NCBI GenBank assembly: GCA_019348335.1
Contig: JAHWJR010000004.1
Coordinates: 1 to 34,145, forward strand
Length of the DNA: 34,145 nucleotides
Direction: 5' to 3'
Source of the DNA: Actinomycetota bacterium
GTDB lineage: Bacteria > Actinomycetota > Acidimicrobiia > Acidimicrobiales > CADCSY01
In this document: positions 8,421 through 16,273 of the stretch, one piece after another
Layout of the letters: each line of letters opens with the position of its first letter
Position numbering within the stretch: the first letter of the stretch is position 1
Notes under the pieces: generated by a model
What the model was told of the DNA's origin: nothing
Database searches by the model: none
What the model saw: only the letters and a program-made list of their open reading frames with translations
Made by a program: the position numbers and the translations under genes

Positions 8421-9512
8421 ATGGCGGAGATTGCCCTGACTCACGACTATCTGACCCAGCGAGGCGGAGCCGAACGGGTGGTGCTGAGCATGCTGTCGGG
8501 GTTTCCCGGCTCGCCGCTCTACACGTCCCTCTACGAGCCGTCGCTGACCTTCGAGGGCTTCGCCGACCACGACGTGCGCACCCTGTCATTGAACCGCGTT
8601 CGGCCGCTGCGGCGTGAGCACCGGTGGAGCCTGCCGCTGCTGGCTCCGAGCTTCTCCCGCCTGCACGTCGATGCCGACGTGGTGCTGTGCAGCTCCAGCG
8701 GCTGGGCCCACGGCGTGCAGACCGACGGCCGCAAGGTCGTCTACTGCCACAGCCCGGGGCGCTGGCTCTACCAGCGCGAGCGCTACCTGAGGGGTTCACC
8801 GCAGCCCGTGCGGTGGGCGGTGACCGCGCTGGCACCGTCCCTGGAGCGGTGGGACCGCGCCGCCGCCGCATCAGCTGACCGCTACGTCACCACCTCCCGG
8901 GCCGTGCAGCAACGGATCCAAGACGTCTACGGGATCGAGGCCAGCCTGGTGCCGCCGCCCCACACCATCGACACCGCCGGTGCGCAGGAGCCGGTCCCCG
9001 GCCTGGCGCCCGGGTTCGTGCTGTGTGTCGCCCGGCTCATGCCCTACAAGAACGTCGATGCGGTCGTCAGTGCCTTCCGTCGCCTGCCGGAGCACCGCCT
9101 GGTCGTGGTGGGCGAGGGACCTGAGCGACGACGGCTGGAGTCGCTGCTCGGTGCCAACACCACGTTGCTCGGTGTGGTGCCCGACCCCCAGGTCCGCTGG
9201 CTCTACGCCAACTGCGCCGGCCTAGTGGCCGCCTCCCACGAGGACTACGGCCTCACCCCGCTGGAGGCGGCGGCATTCGGCAAGCCCACTGCCGCCCTGC
9301 GGTGGGGGGGCTACCTCGACACCATGGACGAGGGCACCACCGCGGTGTTCTTCGACCGGCCCGAGCCCGAGGAGGTAGCGCCGGCGGTGCAGGCGCTGCT
9401 CGACCGGTCGTGGGACGCCTCGGCCATCCTCGCCCACGCCGGCTGTTTTGACGAGGCCGCGTTCATCACCCGCTTGCGCACGGTGGTGGCCGAGGAAGCG
9501 CAGCGCTGCTGA
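8421..9512 (+). CDS. GT4-family glycosyltransferase
   Basis: 363 aa GT-B enzyme. It begins MAEIALTHDYLTQRGGAERV, where the GGAE loop is the usual acceptor-domain glycine loop of GT4. The donor domain starts near FVLCVARLMPYKNVDAVV and holds HEDYGLTPLEAAAFG, the conserved E-x7-E region. Such proteins typically transfer mannose-type sugars in polysaccharide loci, but the donor here is not known. Transcribed alone, from its own leaderless promoter to a strong hairpin at 9540-9567. It faces the RiPP module tail to tail. Confidence 0.9.
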   Translation: MAEIALTHDYLTQRGGAERVVLSMLSGFPGSPLYTSLYEPSLTFEGFADHDVRTLSLNRVRPLRREHRWSLPLLAPSFSRLHVDADVVLCSSSGWAHGVQTDGRKVVYCHSPGRWLYQRERYLRGSPQPVRWAVTALAPSLERWDRAAAASADRYVTTSRAVQQRIQDVYGIEASLVPPPHTIDTAGAQEPVPGLAPGFVLCVARLMPYKNVDAVVSAFRRLPEHRLVVVGEGPERRRLESLLGANTTLLGVVPDPQVRWLYANCAGLVAASHEDYGLTPLEAAAFGKPTAALRWGGYLDTMDEGTTAVFFDRPEPEEVAPAVQALLDRSWDASAILAHAGCFDEAAFITRLRTVVAEEAQRC

Positions 9513-9539
9513 GGCCGGCGGCGCCGGGCCCGGACGCGC

Positions 9540-9567
9540 CACTGGCGCCGTCGAAACGGCGCCAGTG
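9540..9567. terminator. Strong bidirectional hairpin between GT4 gene and RiPP module
   Basis: ACTGGCGCCGT, loop CGAA, then its exact reverse complement: 11 bp perfect, extended to 12 bp by a C-G pair outside. No T-run follows, as is common for actinobacterial terminators. It lies 28 bp after the GT4 stop on the plus strand and 98 bp after the precursor stop on the minus strand, so it can end both transcripts. Confidence 0.75.
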
Positions 9568-9664
9568 CCAGGTTGCTCTTCCCTCTTCCGCCCCGGTGTC
9601 CGCCATTTTTCGGGACCAGTGCGCGACTACTCGACGTAGCCGAGGGATGGAAGGGGGAAGTCGA

Positions 9665-9760
9665 TCAGGAAGTCTCGCCCTGGGCGAGCACGACGATGGT
9701 CTGGGTGAGCTCTTCGACACGACCGATCTCGGTCATCTCGGGAGCTTCGTAGTCACGCAT
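9665..9760 (-). CDS. Lasso-type RiPP precursor peptide, 31 aa
   Basis: A short gene on the minus strand, ATG 9760 to TGA 9665-9667, coding 31 residues. The leader starts MRDYEAPEMTEIG and fits the lasso leader consensus YxxPxLxxxGxxxxxT with exact spacing: Y4, P7, M9 (for L), G13, T19. If Thr19 is the usual -2 residue, the core is TIVVLAQGETS. It then has Thr at position 1, Glu at position 9 and Ser at the C-terminus. Glu9 could close a 9-residue macrolactam, but only two residues would remain as a tail, too short for a standard threaded lasso. Supports for a real gene: an AAAGGGA ribosome binding site, a near-consensus promoter and processing genes upstream. No second precursor was found nearby. 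A different core boundary, or a non-lasso product, is possible. Confidence 0.8.
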   Translation of the reverse strand: MRDYEAPEMTEIGRVEELTQTIVVLAQGETS

Positions 9761-9764
9761 GTGG

Positions 9765-9771
9765 TCCCTTT
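9765..9771 (-). promoter_or_regulatory. Ribosome binding site of the precursor gene
   Basis: AAAGGGA on the minus strand, 4 nt before ATG 9760. One of the clearer Shine-Dalgarno sites in the left half of the window, where most genes seem leaderless. It supports the 31-codon gene as genuinely translated. Confidence 0.6.
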
Positions 9772-9792
9772 CGGTTCGATTCACCAGGAAAG

Positions 9793-9806
9793 CGGACCCA
9801 GGTCCG
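9793..9806. promoter_or_regulatory. Perfect palindrome at the precursor transcription start (possible operator)
   Basis: CGGACC-CA-GGTCCG is a perfect 6+2+6 inverted repeat lying just downstream of the precursor -10 box, at about +5 to +18. The 2-nt gap is too short for a full RNA hairpin loop, so a dimeric repressor site is more likely than a riboregulator. No regulator gene is visible in the window. Confidence 0.4.
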
Positions 9807-9817
9807 GGCCCGAGGGC

Positions 9818-9846
9818 AAATTATCCCTTCTTGCGGCCACAGTCAA
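9818..9846 (-). promoter_or_regulatory. Strong SigA-type promoter of the precursor gene
   Basis: On the minus strand: -35 TTGACT (9841-9846), a 17-bp spacer, -10 TAATTT (9818-9823). An overlapping reading is TTTGAC-16-GATAAT. Transcription would start near 9811, leaving about 50 nt of leader before the ribosome binding site. The -35 box contains the TGA stop codon of the cyclase gene, so the promoter is built into the end of that gene. It would give the precursor more transcript than the enzymes. Confidence 0.72.
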
Positions 9847-11054
9847 ACATCCTCGACCGGGCCGGAGCTCGGGTCGGAAGGAGGCAACGGCTGTTCGCCG
9901 GTCAGCCACGCCCCCTGCAGCAGGGCGACGGCGCCGATCTTGGGCCGGGATGCCGACCACGCCGCCCGCAGGGCCATGGGATCGACCAGGTCCTCGTCGA
10001 CGCCGCGGCCGTCCCAGTGGGCGGCGAAGGCCCGGCTGGTCTCCCGCCAGAAGCCCCCGCCGAGGCTCGACTTGGCCTTGCGGGCGACCACCTCGCCCGG
10101 CAGCACGTCGGCGAACAACGCCCGCATGACCTCGGTCCGCTCGCCGTAGCCGAGCCCGCCCCCGTGGCGGGCGAGGGCGGCGAGGAACCGCGGGTCGAGG
10201 AATGGGTGCACGGCCCTGGCGCCGCAGTCCCGGGCCAGCACGTCGATGGTGGCCAGGCCGAGGGCCAGGCTGCGTCGCCGGGAGAGCCACGGCAGCCACC
10301 GGTCCCAACGTCGGGGTTGGCTGGCGACCTCGGCGGCCACGCCGGACTCCACCATCGCCCGGGGGCCGGGGCGGAGCCAGGGCAGGGGGAGGCGGTGCTG
10401 GCGGGCCTCCCACCTCCGCAGGGGCGGCGGTGCCGCGACCACGCCCAGGTCGATGAGATCGCGCCGACGGGGCCGCCGCCGCCGGCGGGCGACCGAGGAG
10501 AGGCCCGCCCATGGCCACGACCCGAACACGCCGTCGCCGTCATGGCCGGAGAGCAACACGCCGCCCGAGGCCTGTTCGAGCAGGACGTGCTCGTAGTGGA
10601 AGTACGGCGGCCACATGACCCCGTGACGACGCAGCAGGCGGGTGGCGAGCGGTCCCAGGTAGTCGAGCTCGTCCTCGACGTCGATGCGCACCCAGTCGTC
10701 GAGGCCGAGGTGGCCGATCACCCGCTCCTGCCAGCCCGACTCGTCGGCGTCGGCCACACCCGGGTAGCGCAGCGTCACCGGGACGGGCAGGGGCAGGCCT
10801 TCGCGGCGGGCGAGATCGGTGGCCACGGCCAGGACGGCGGAGGAGTCCCTGCCCCCCGAGAAGCCGGCGAAGCAGCGGCCGGTGACCAGCCAGGGGCGCA
10901 GGGCGTCGTCCAGGGCGGCCCTGGGCGACACGTCGGGCCCGACGGAGGGCAGTGGCGGGGTCGGCTGCTCGCCGAAGGGCTTGCCCGAGGCCAACTCCAG
11001 GGCCGTGGCCCGCACCGGCTTGGGCTCGATCGGGGTCCGGCCGGTCTGCGGCAC
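9843..11054 (-). CDS. Asparagine-synthetase-like lasso cyclase (C protein), lacking the N-terminal glutaminase-like domain
   Basis: 403 aa from GTG 11054, placed behind an AGGGAGA site and 20 bp after the permease stop. The ATP-pyrophosphatase synthetase domain is present: FAGFSGGRDSSAVLAVA (PPi loop SGGxDS), LLSGHDGDGVFG, HPFLDPRFLAAL and RTEVMRALFADVLPGEVVAR with following KSSLGG. This fold adenylates a carboxylate. In lasso pathways it activates the Asp/Glu side chain for macrolactam closure. Usual lasso cyclases are near 600 aa with an N-terminal Ntn-type half. Here only about 70 residues precede the synthetase domain, so that half is missing. A role as amidotransferase using another nitrogen source is the alternative. 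The stop codon overlaps the -35 box of the precursor promoter. Confidence 0.83.
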   Translation of the reverse strand: MPQTGRTPIEPKPVRATALELASGKPFGEQPTPPLPSVGPDVSPRAALDDALRPWLVTGRCFAGFSGGRDSSAVLAVATDLARREGLPLPVPVTLRYPGVADADESGWQERVIGHLGLDDWVRIDVEDELDYLGPLATRLLRRHGVMWPPYFHYEHVLLEQASGGVLLSGHDGDGVFGSWPWAGLSSVARRRRRPRRRDLIDLGVVAAPPPLRRWEARQHRLPLPWLRPGPRAMVESGVAAEVASQPRRWDRWLPWLSRRRSLALGLATIDVLARDCGARAVHPFLDPRFLAALARHGGGLGYGERTEVMRALFADVLPGEVVARKAKSSLGGGFWRETSRAFAAHWDGRGVDEDLVDPMALRAAWSASRPKIGAVALLQGAWLTGEQPLPPSDPSSGPVEDV

Positions 11055-11074
11055 GAGAAGGAGGCTCTCCCTGC

Positions 11075-11916
11075 TCAGAACTGGGTGAGGGTGCCGCTGC
11101 GGCGGGCTCGGTCGACCGAGAGCCGGAACAACCACAGCGACAGCGGCAGTGACACGACGGCGAAGGCCACCAGGGCCACCAGCCGCCCGGTGGCCAGCTC
11201 TCCCCGGAGCAGCGCCGCCCGCAGCACGTCGACCCCCCAGGTGAAGGGCAGCAGGTCGGCCACCAGCCGGAGCGGGCCGGGCAGCAGGTCGATGGGGAAG
11301 TAGGCGCCGGCGAGCAGGCCGAGGGCGGTGGTCACCAGGCCGATGAGGGCGGTGACCTGCTTGACCACCACCGCGAACGAGGCCACGAGCACGCCGACGG
11401 CGGCGAAGGTGACCACCAGGGCCGGGAGCCCGACGACCAGACCGACGATGGAGCCCACACCCAGCTCGATGCGCAGACCGAAGAGCGAGGCGACCAGCAG
11501 CGTGACCAGCCCACCGATCAGCGCCCGCAGCAGCTCGAAGGTGGCGCTGCCCAGCACCACCGCCGACGGCGACACCGGGGAGGCCAGGAGGGTCTCGAAC
11601 GTGCCGCTGGTCTGTTCGGTGCGCAACTTCATGGAGAACGAGGTCAGGGCCGTCTGCACCATGCGCAGCACGATCAGCCCCACGGCGGCGTAGGAGAAGT
11701 AGCCCTTGCTCAGGTCGGCGTCGGCCGGCAGCCGGGAGGGCTCCACCAGTTCGGCGAGGAAGTAGAACAGGGCCAGGGCGAGAGGGACCACGGCCAGGTC
11801 GAGCACGAACTGGAGCCGGTACGAGCGGGCGATCTTCCAGTCCCGCCGCACGAAGGCCGGCGTCAACACCCTCCAGCGCGCCCGGAGCGGCGCCACGGGC
11901 ACCGCCGAGGTCTGGC

Positions 11917-11920
<4 letters not shown>
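11075..11920 (-). CDS. ABC-2-type transporter permease
   Basis: 281 aa from GTG 11920, whose last bases form the TGA of the upstream ATPase gene (GTGA overlap), so translation is coupled. About six membrane helices. The first follows RRDWKIARSYRLQFVLDLAV, and the conserved ABC-2 region RTEQTSGTFETLLASPVSP lies between helices 2 and 3. With the ATPase it forms an efflux pump of the DrrA/DrrB or multidrug type. Located between the ATPase and the cyclase of the RiPP module, it most likely exports the peptide. Classical lasso clusters more often use a fused McjD-type exporter, so this is a variant. Polysaccharide export is the less likely alternative. Confidence 0.85.
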
Positions 11921-12753
<833 letters not shown>

Positions 12754-12760
12754 GGGCAGG

Positions 12761-12766
12761 ATGCTA
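12761..12766 (-). promoter_or_regulatory. -10 box (TAGCAT) of the leaderless ABC ATPase gene
   Basis: On the minus strand TAGCAT ends 7 nt before GTG 12753. It decides the start of the ATPase gene. The box lies within the coding region of the kinase gene on the other strand. Confidence 0.5.
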
Positions 12767-13514
12767 CGGGCTGACGCTCACCGGGGAGGTGGTCGACCTG
12801 GCGGCGGCCATGATCGGGCCTCCGCTGCCCGGCTGGCCGGCGGTCGAGCTGGAGTGGACGTCGCTGCTCGCCGACCCGCCGGCCGCGGGATCGTTCGGCC
12901 CGTCCAGCGCCGTGCTGTCGCTCCTGAGCGGCGGCCACGCCGTGTTCGACCGCGAGCGACGGGTGGCCCGGTTCCACAAGCCCCGCCCGCCCGAGGGCCA
13001 CGAGCTGGCGCACCCGTGCCTGTCGGCGGTGGGGCTGGTCTTTGCCCGCTGGGACGGCCGGGTGGCGCTGCATGCCGGCGGCGTGGTGGTCGGCGGCCGG
13101 GCGTGGGGCGTGCTGGGGGCCCGGGAGGCGGGCAAGAGCACGACTCTGGCCCACCTGGCCCGCGCCGGCCATGGGGTGCTGTGCGACGACCTGCTGGTCA
13201 TCGACGACGGCCAGGCCTGCGCCGGCCCCCGCACCCTCGACCTGCGCCCGGAGACGGCTCGACGCCTCGAGGGTGAGGACCTGGTCGAGGTGCGCCAGGG
13301 CCAGCGACACCGGGTGCTGCTCCCGCCGGCGCCGGCCACCGTGCCGTTGGGCGGGTTCTTCGTGCTGGGCGTGGGCGACGAGGTCTCCGTCGAGCCGGTG
13401 CCCCCGGTGGAGCGGCTGCCGGCGCTGCAGCCCCATGTCACGTTGCAGCAGATCGGGCTCCCGGGCGCGGGGCTGCTGGAGCTGGTCGGGTTGCCCATGT
13501 GGCGGGTGCACCGC

Positions 13515-13970
13515 TCACGGGCGTGGGCCGACCTTCCCCGTCTGATCGAGCGGCTGGTGGCCACTGCCGCCGGCTGACGGGCTGCCGTTTCCGGCTCCTG
13601 CTGGCGGTGCCGGCCCGGGGGGTGGCCGCCGGCTCACCTCGATGTAACCGGCGGAGGCCTCGGCCGGCTCGCCGTCGAGCCAGGCGTGGGCCTTGAACCC
13701 CTCGCCGGGGGCGGTGACGCCGATGACCAGGTCGCGTGGGCGTCCGTGGGCGGCATCCCAGGTCTGCAACACCGCCGATCGGACCAGGCACGTGTCGCCT
13801 CGGGACGCCAGCACGGCCGCCACCCAGCGCCGGCACCCCCGCGGAAGGGGAGGCGGCGGGGGGACCACGAGGTGATCGATGCCGCCCGCGTCGAGGTCGG
13901 TGCGCACCTGGCGGGCGGTGCGGCGGGCCCACCACATCGCCCGCGCCGAGTTCAGGCCCTTGATCTTCAC
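13515..13970 (-). CDS. Lasso peptide biosynthesis B2 protein (transglutaminase-like leader peptidase)
   Basis: 151 aa from GTG 13970, which overlaps the stop of the PqqD gene as GTGA. The B2 pattern is clear: GDTCLVRSAVLQTWDAAHG with the predicted nucleophile C61, then GFKAHAWLDGEP with the predicted catalytic H95, followed by the short GYIEV strand. It cleaves the leader from the RRE-bound precursor. The last 30 residues or so are Pro/Gly-rich and outside the fold, and this end overlaps the convergent kinase gene by 63 bp. Family members are near 140-150 aa, so the length is normal. Confidence 0.86.
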   Translation of the reverse strand: MKIKGLNSARAMWWARRTARQVRTDLDAGGIDHLVVPPPPPLPRGCRRWVAAVLASRGDTCLVRSAVLQTWDAAHGRPRDLVIGVTAPGEGFKAHAWLDGEPAEASAGYIEVSRRPPPGPAPPAGAGNGSPSAGGSGHQPLDQTGKVGPRP

Positions 13971-14290
13971 GACTCGAGCAACCCCCGTTCGGCGAGGCTG
14001 GCCACGAAGACGTCGACGTCGCGCTCGGCTCGGGCCCGTTCCACGTCGAAGGTGTCGAGCAGGACCTGCACCAGCTGCGAGCGGGTGGCGCCCTCGACGA
14101 TGGCCGGCCACAGCGCGGCGCCGGCGGCGTTGACCGCCAGGTAGACCGAGCCCGCACGGTCGAGCACGACCACCTGCCCGTCGACCTCCCGCCAGTCGAC
14201 GGCATCGGCCCGCAGGGTGAGCACGCGGTCGGACTCCTCGACCTCGCCGCTCGCTGCGGATGGGGTGGGGTCGTCACGGTCGGCGGGCAT
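13967..14290 (-). CDS. PqqD-family RiPP recognition element (lasso B1-type)
   Basis: 107 aa from ATG 14290, chosen because a TACCAT -10 box ends 6 nt upstream. The PqqD fold spans about residues 25-106: three-stranded sheet VDGQVVVLDRAGSVYLAVN, then helices NAAGAALWPAIVEG, RSQLVQVLLDTFD and a third near the C-terminus. In lasso pathways this domain binds the YxxP part of the leader and presents it to B2 and the cyclase. First gene of the minus-strand module, coupled to B2. The N-terminal 20 residues are polar and probably disordered. Confidence 0.86.
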   Translation of the reverse strand: MPADRDDPTPSAASGEVEESDRVLTLRADAVDWREVDGQVVVLDRAGSVYLAVNAAGAALWPAIVEGATRSQLVQVLLDTFDVERARAERDVDVFVASLAERGLLES

Positions 14291-14296
14291 GTGTCG

Positions 14297-14302
14297 ATGG
14301 TA
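14297..14302 (-). promoter_or_regulatory. -10 box (TACCAT) of the leaderless PqqD/B2 operon
   Basis: TACCAT on the minus strand ends 6 nt before ATG 14290. It sits 30 bp after the stop of the upstream ligase gene and marks the start of the RiPP module. Confidence 0.5.
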
Positions 14303-14332
14303 GAGGCACACCGTAGGTACCGCTCTGTGCAG

Positions 14333-15784
14333 TTACGCCCGGCCGGCGCCCCTCCCGGCCACGGTGGAGCCGGCCTCGTCCTCTGGCTCGTCCGGCGGAC
14401 GGCCAGCGCCGGCCAGCGTCCACAACAGCATGCCGGGGAGGTTGCCGAACACGAAGCTGCCGGCGGCGGTGAGCACCAGCAGGGTGAGGAACCCGTACTC
14501 CGAAGGGCGCGAGTGGCGGGACAGCCAGAAGAGCGCCCAGCCCAGCAGGATCAGCCCCACCAGCCCCAGCTCGCCGAGCACGACCAGGTAGCCGTTGTCG
14601 AGGGTGGCGTCGCTCGCCGCCCGGCTGCCGGACGAGTACCGGCCCACGCCCACGCCGAAGGGAGACGTCAGGGAAGCGGCCCGCTCGACCAGGTCGAGGC
14701 GGGCGTTGTAGCTCTTGTCCTCGTCGAGGTTGGTGAACGTCTGCGCCCGTTCCACGACGATGTCGCCCTGGGGGGCGATGAGCACGAAGCCCATGACCAC
14801 GACGACGAAGGCCACGAGCTGGCGCGCCGGCCGGCCCCTGGTGGCGAGCACGCCCACGACCAGGGCCGCGGCCAGGCCCAGCCATACGCTGCGGGCCAGG
14901 GTCAACAGCAAAAACACGGCCGAGGACGACAGGGCCCAGCCCCGCAGCAGGGCGGACGGGCGCACCAGCTGGCGCTGGAAGACCATGAGCAGGATCACCA
15001 CGGCGCTGAGCGTCGCCGCCGTCTGGGGGGCGGGCAGGGTCCCGAAGGGACGGAAGTTCGCCTCACCGAAGGTGCCGGCGCTGCGCAGGCCCGAGCGGAA
15101 CAGCCAGGTGACGTCCCAAGGGAAGGCGATGAAGTACTGGAGGATGCCGTAGGTGGCGGCGATGGAGCCACAGATCACCGTGGCACGGGCGAACACCGAC
15201 AGCCCCCCGGAGATCCGCCGCACGCCGAAGGCGGCGAGGAGCGGAACGGCGAAGTTCAACCAACCGGCCAGGGCGACGAGGGGCGTGCCGATGGCGAGGC
15301 CGGCGCCGACGGTGGCCCAGATCAACAGCAGCGTGACCGCTCCCGGCTTGGGGCAGCGCAGCCCGTGCACGGCGAGGGGGATGGCGACGACGAAGGGGAA
15401 GATGGCGGCCATGTCCGCCGAGGGGTCGGCAGCGGGGAACACCCGTCGCAGCAGGGCGGAGAACACAAAGGCGCCCACGGTGGCGACGATGGAGGCGGAG
15501 GGATGCAGCCACGCCGCTGCGGCCAGCACCCCGGCCAACAGCAGCAGCACCACGTCACGGAACGCGAAGGCGGAGGTGAGCTGGGGCAGCAGGGCCCCGA
15601 GGACCACCGGGACGGCGATGGCCCCCAGCGTGATCCAGGCGCCGGCACTGACCCGTCGGGCACCACCGACGGGGCCCCGGGAGGGGCCGGAGCGAGATGG
15701 TGCACGCACCGGGACGGACACGGGAGGCGAAGGGGCGGCGACGCGACGGGAACGGCGATGACCCCGGCGAAGCGCCGGGGTCAT
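14333..15784 (-). CDS. O-antigen ligase/polymerase family membrane protein (Wzy/WaaL-like), copy 1
   Basis: Up to 483 aa with about 12 hydrophobic helices. The family region with a large outside loop is seen near the C-terminus: SYNARLDLVERAASLTSPFG, then GVGVGRYSSG and DNGYLVVLGELGLVGLILL. It would polymerise repeat units or ligate glycan chains on the outer face of the membrane. The start is doubtful: ATG 15784 lies in the arm of a 13-bp inverted repeat, and the first 45 residues are Arg/Pro/Ser-rich. GTG 15721 and GTG 15709 are alternatives. The C-terminus ends in a polar tail. Same strand as the LPXTG gene upstream and the RiPP module downstream. A second such gene is at 29214-30698. Confidence 0.85.
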   Translation of the reverse strand: MTPALRRGHRRSRRVAAPSPPVSVPVRAPSRSGPSRGPVGGARRVSAGAWITLGAIAVPVVLGALLPQLTSAFAFRDVVLLLLAGVLAAAAWLHPSASIVATVGAFVFSALLRRVFPAADPSADMAAIFPFVVAIPLAVHGLRCPKPGAVTLLLIWATVGAGLAIGTPLVALAGWLNFAVPLLAAFGVRRISGGLSVFARATVICGSIAATYGILQYFIAFPWDVTWLFRSGLRSAGTFGEANFRPFGTLPAPQTAATLSAVVILLMVFQRQLVRPSALLRGWALSSSAVFLLLTLARSVWLGLAAALVVGVLATRGRPARQLVAFVVVVMGFVLIAPQGDIVVERAQTFTNLDEDKSYNARLDLVERAASLTSPFGVGVGRYSSGSRAASDATLDNGYLVVLGELGLVGLILLGWALFWLSRHSRPSEYGFLTLLVLTAAGSFVFGNLPGMLLWTLAGAGRPPDEPEDEAGSTVAGRGAGRA

Positions 15785-15786
15785 CG
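15756..15786. terminator. Long inverted repeat, terminator of the LPXTG gene, overlapping the ligase start
   Basis: CGATGACCCCGGC, a 5-nt loop, then its exact reverse complement, giving a 13-bp perfect stem. It lies 50 bp after the LPXTG stop on the minus strand and includes the ATG at 15784. No T-run follows. Terminator is the simplest reading. An RNA structure that hides the ligase start is the alternative. Confidence 0.55.
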
Positions 15787-15835
15787 TCAGGATTCGACCG
15801 TGGTGCCGGTCAATCGGTGCAGCAGGCTCGGGAGC

Positions 15836-16144
15836 TCAGCTGATGTCGACGTGCTGGCTCTGGGCGGCCCGGCGGTTGCGCTCGAGCAGCACCAGCACGG
15901 CACCGACGGCGAGCAGCCCGGCGCCGATCTGGGTGAGGGGCAGGCTCTCAGCGCCGGTCTTGGGCAGCTGGCCCTGCCTGGCCGGGACCTTGTTGACCTT
16001 GTTGACCTTCTCGACGGTCTTGACCACCTTGACGACGGTCACGTCGGGCTGGGGCGGGTACAGAGGGTCGTTCGCGCCCGCCTCAGCAGCACCTGTCAAG
16101 AACAGGCTCATGGCCGCAGCGACGACGGCAATCTTGCGAATCAT
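15836..16144 (-). CDS. Small LPXTG cell-wall-anchored surface protein
   Basis: 102 aa from ATG 16144, which has a GGGAGG site 7 nt upstream. Order: signal peptide (MIRKIAVVAAAMSLFLTG, cut likely after AEA at 22), a mature part of fewer than 40 residues with a Val/Lys-rich repeat (VVKVVKTVEKVNKVNKV), the sorting signal LPKTG at 60-64, a hydrophobic helix and RNRR. An 8-10 residue polar tail after the basic stop is unusual. A sortase would link it to the cell wall, but none is in the window. It is too small to be an enzyme. A role as wall anchor or spacer for the polysaccharide is a guess. Confidence 0.82.
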   Translation of the reverse strand: MIRKIAVVAAAMSLFLTGAAEAGANDPLYPPQPDVTVVKVVKTVEKVNKVNKVPARQGQLPKTGAESLPLTQIGAGLLAVGAVLVLLERNRRAAQSQHVDIS

Positions 16145-16151
16145 CAAAATA

Positions 16152-16157
16152 CCTCCC
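16152..16157 (-). promoter_or_regulatory. Ribosome binding site deciding the LPXTG protein start
   Basis: GGGAGG on the minus strand, 7 nt before ATG 16144. A TTG three bases further upstream is in frame but too close to this site. Confidence 0.65.
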
Positions 16158-16223
16158 GGTTGTCCACCGGCGTCGGGCGGTCAGAGTGTGTCTGGGCGTC
16201 TTCGATCAGCTTCCTGCGTGAGC

Positions 16224-16252
16224 AGTATGCCGGTTCTACCCCCGCGTGTCGA
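16224..16252 (-). promoter_or_regulatory. Promoter of the LPXTG gene
   Basis: Minus strand: -35 TCGACA (16247-16252), a 17-bp spacer, -10 CATACT (16224-16229). Transcription would begin near 16217, giving a leader of about 70 nt. It starts 21 bp after the stop of the upstream DUF4012 fusion gene. Confidence 0.5.
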
Positions 16253-16273
16253 GTCTTTACGCCTGGTCGTCAC

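Noticed and set aside
9759..11303. A 514-codon plus-strand frame opposite the cyclase
   Set aside because: Shadow of the minus-strand cyclase and permease, whose motifs are intact. The plus frame has none and no start signal.
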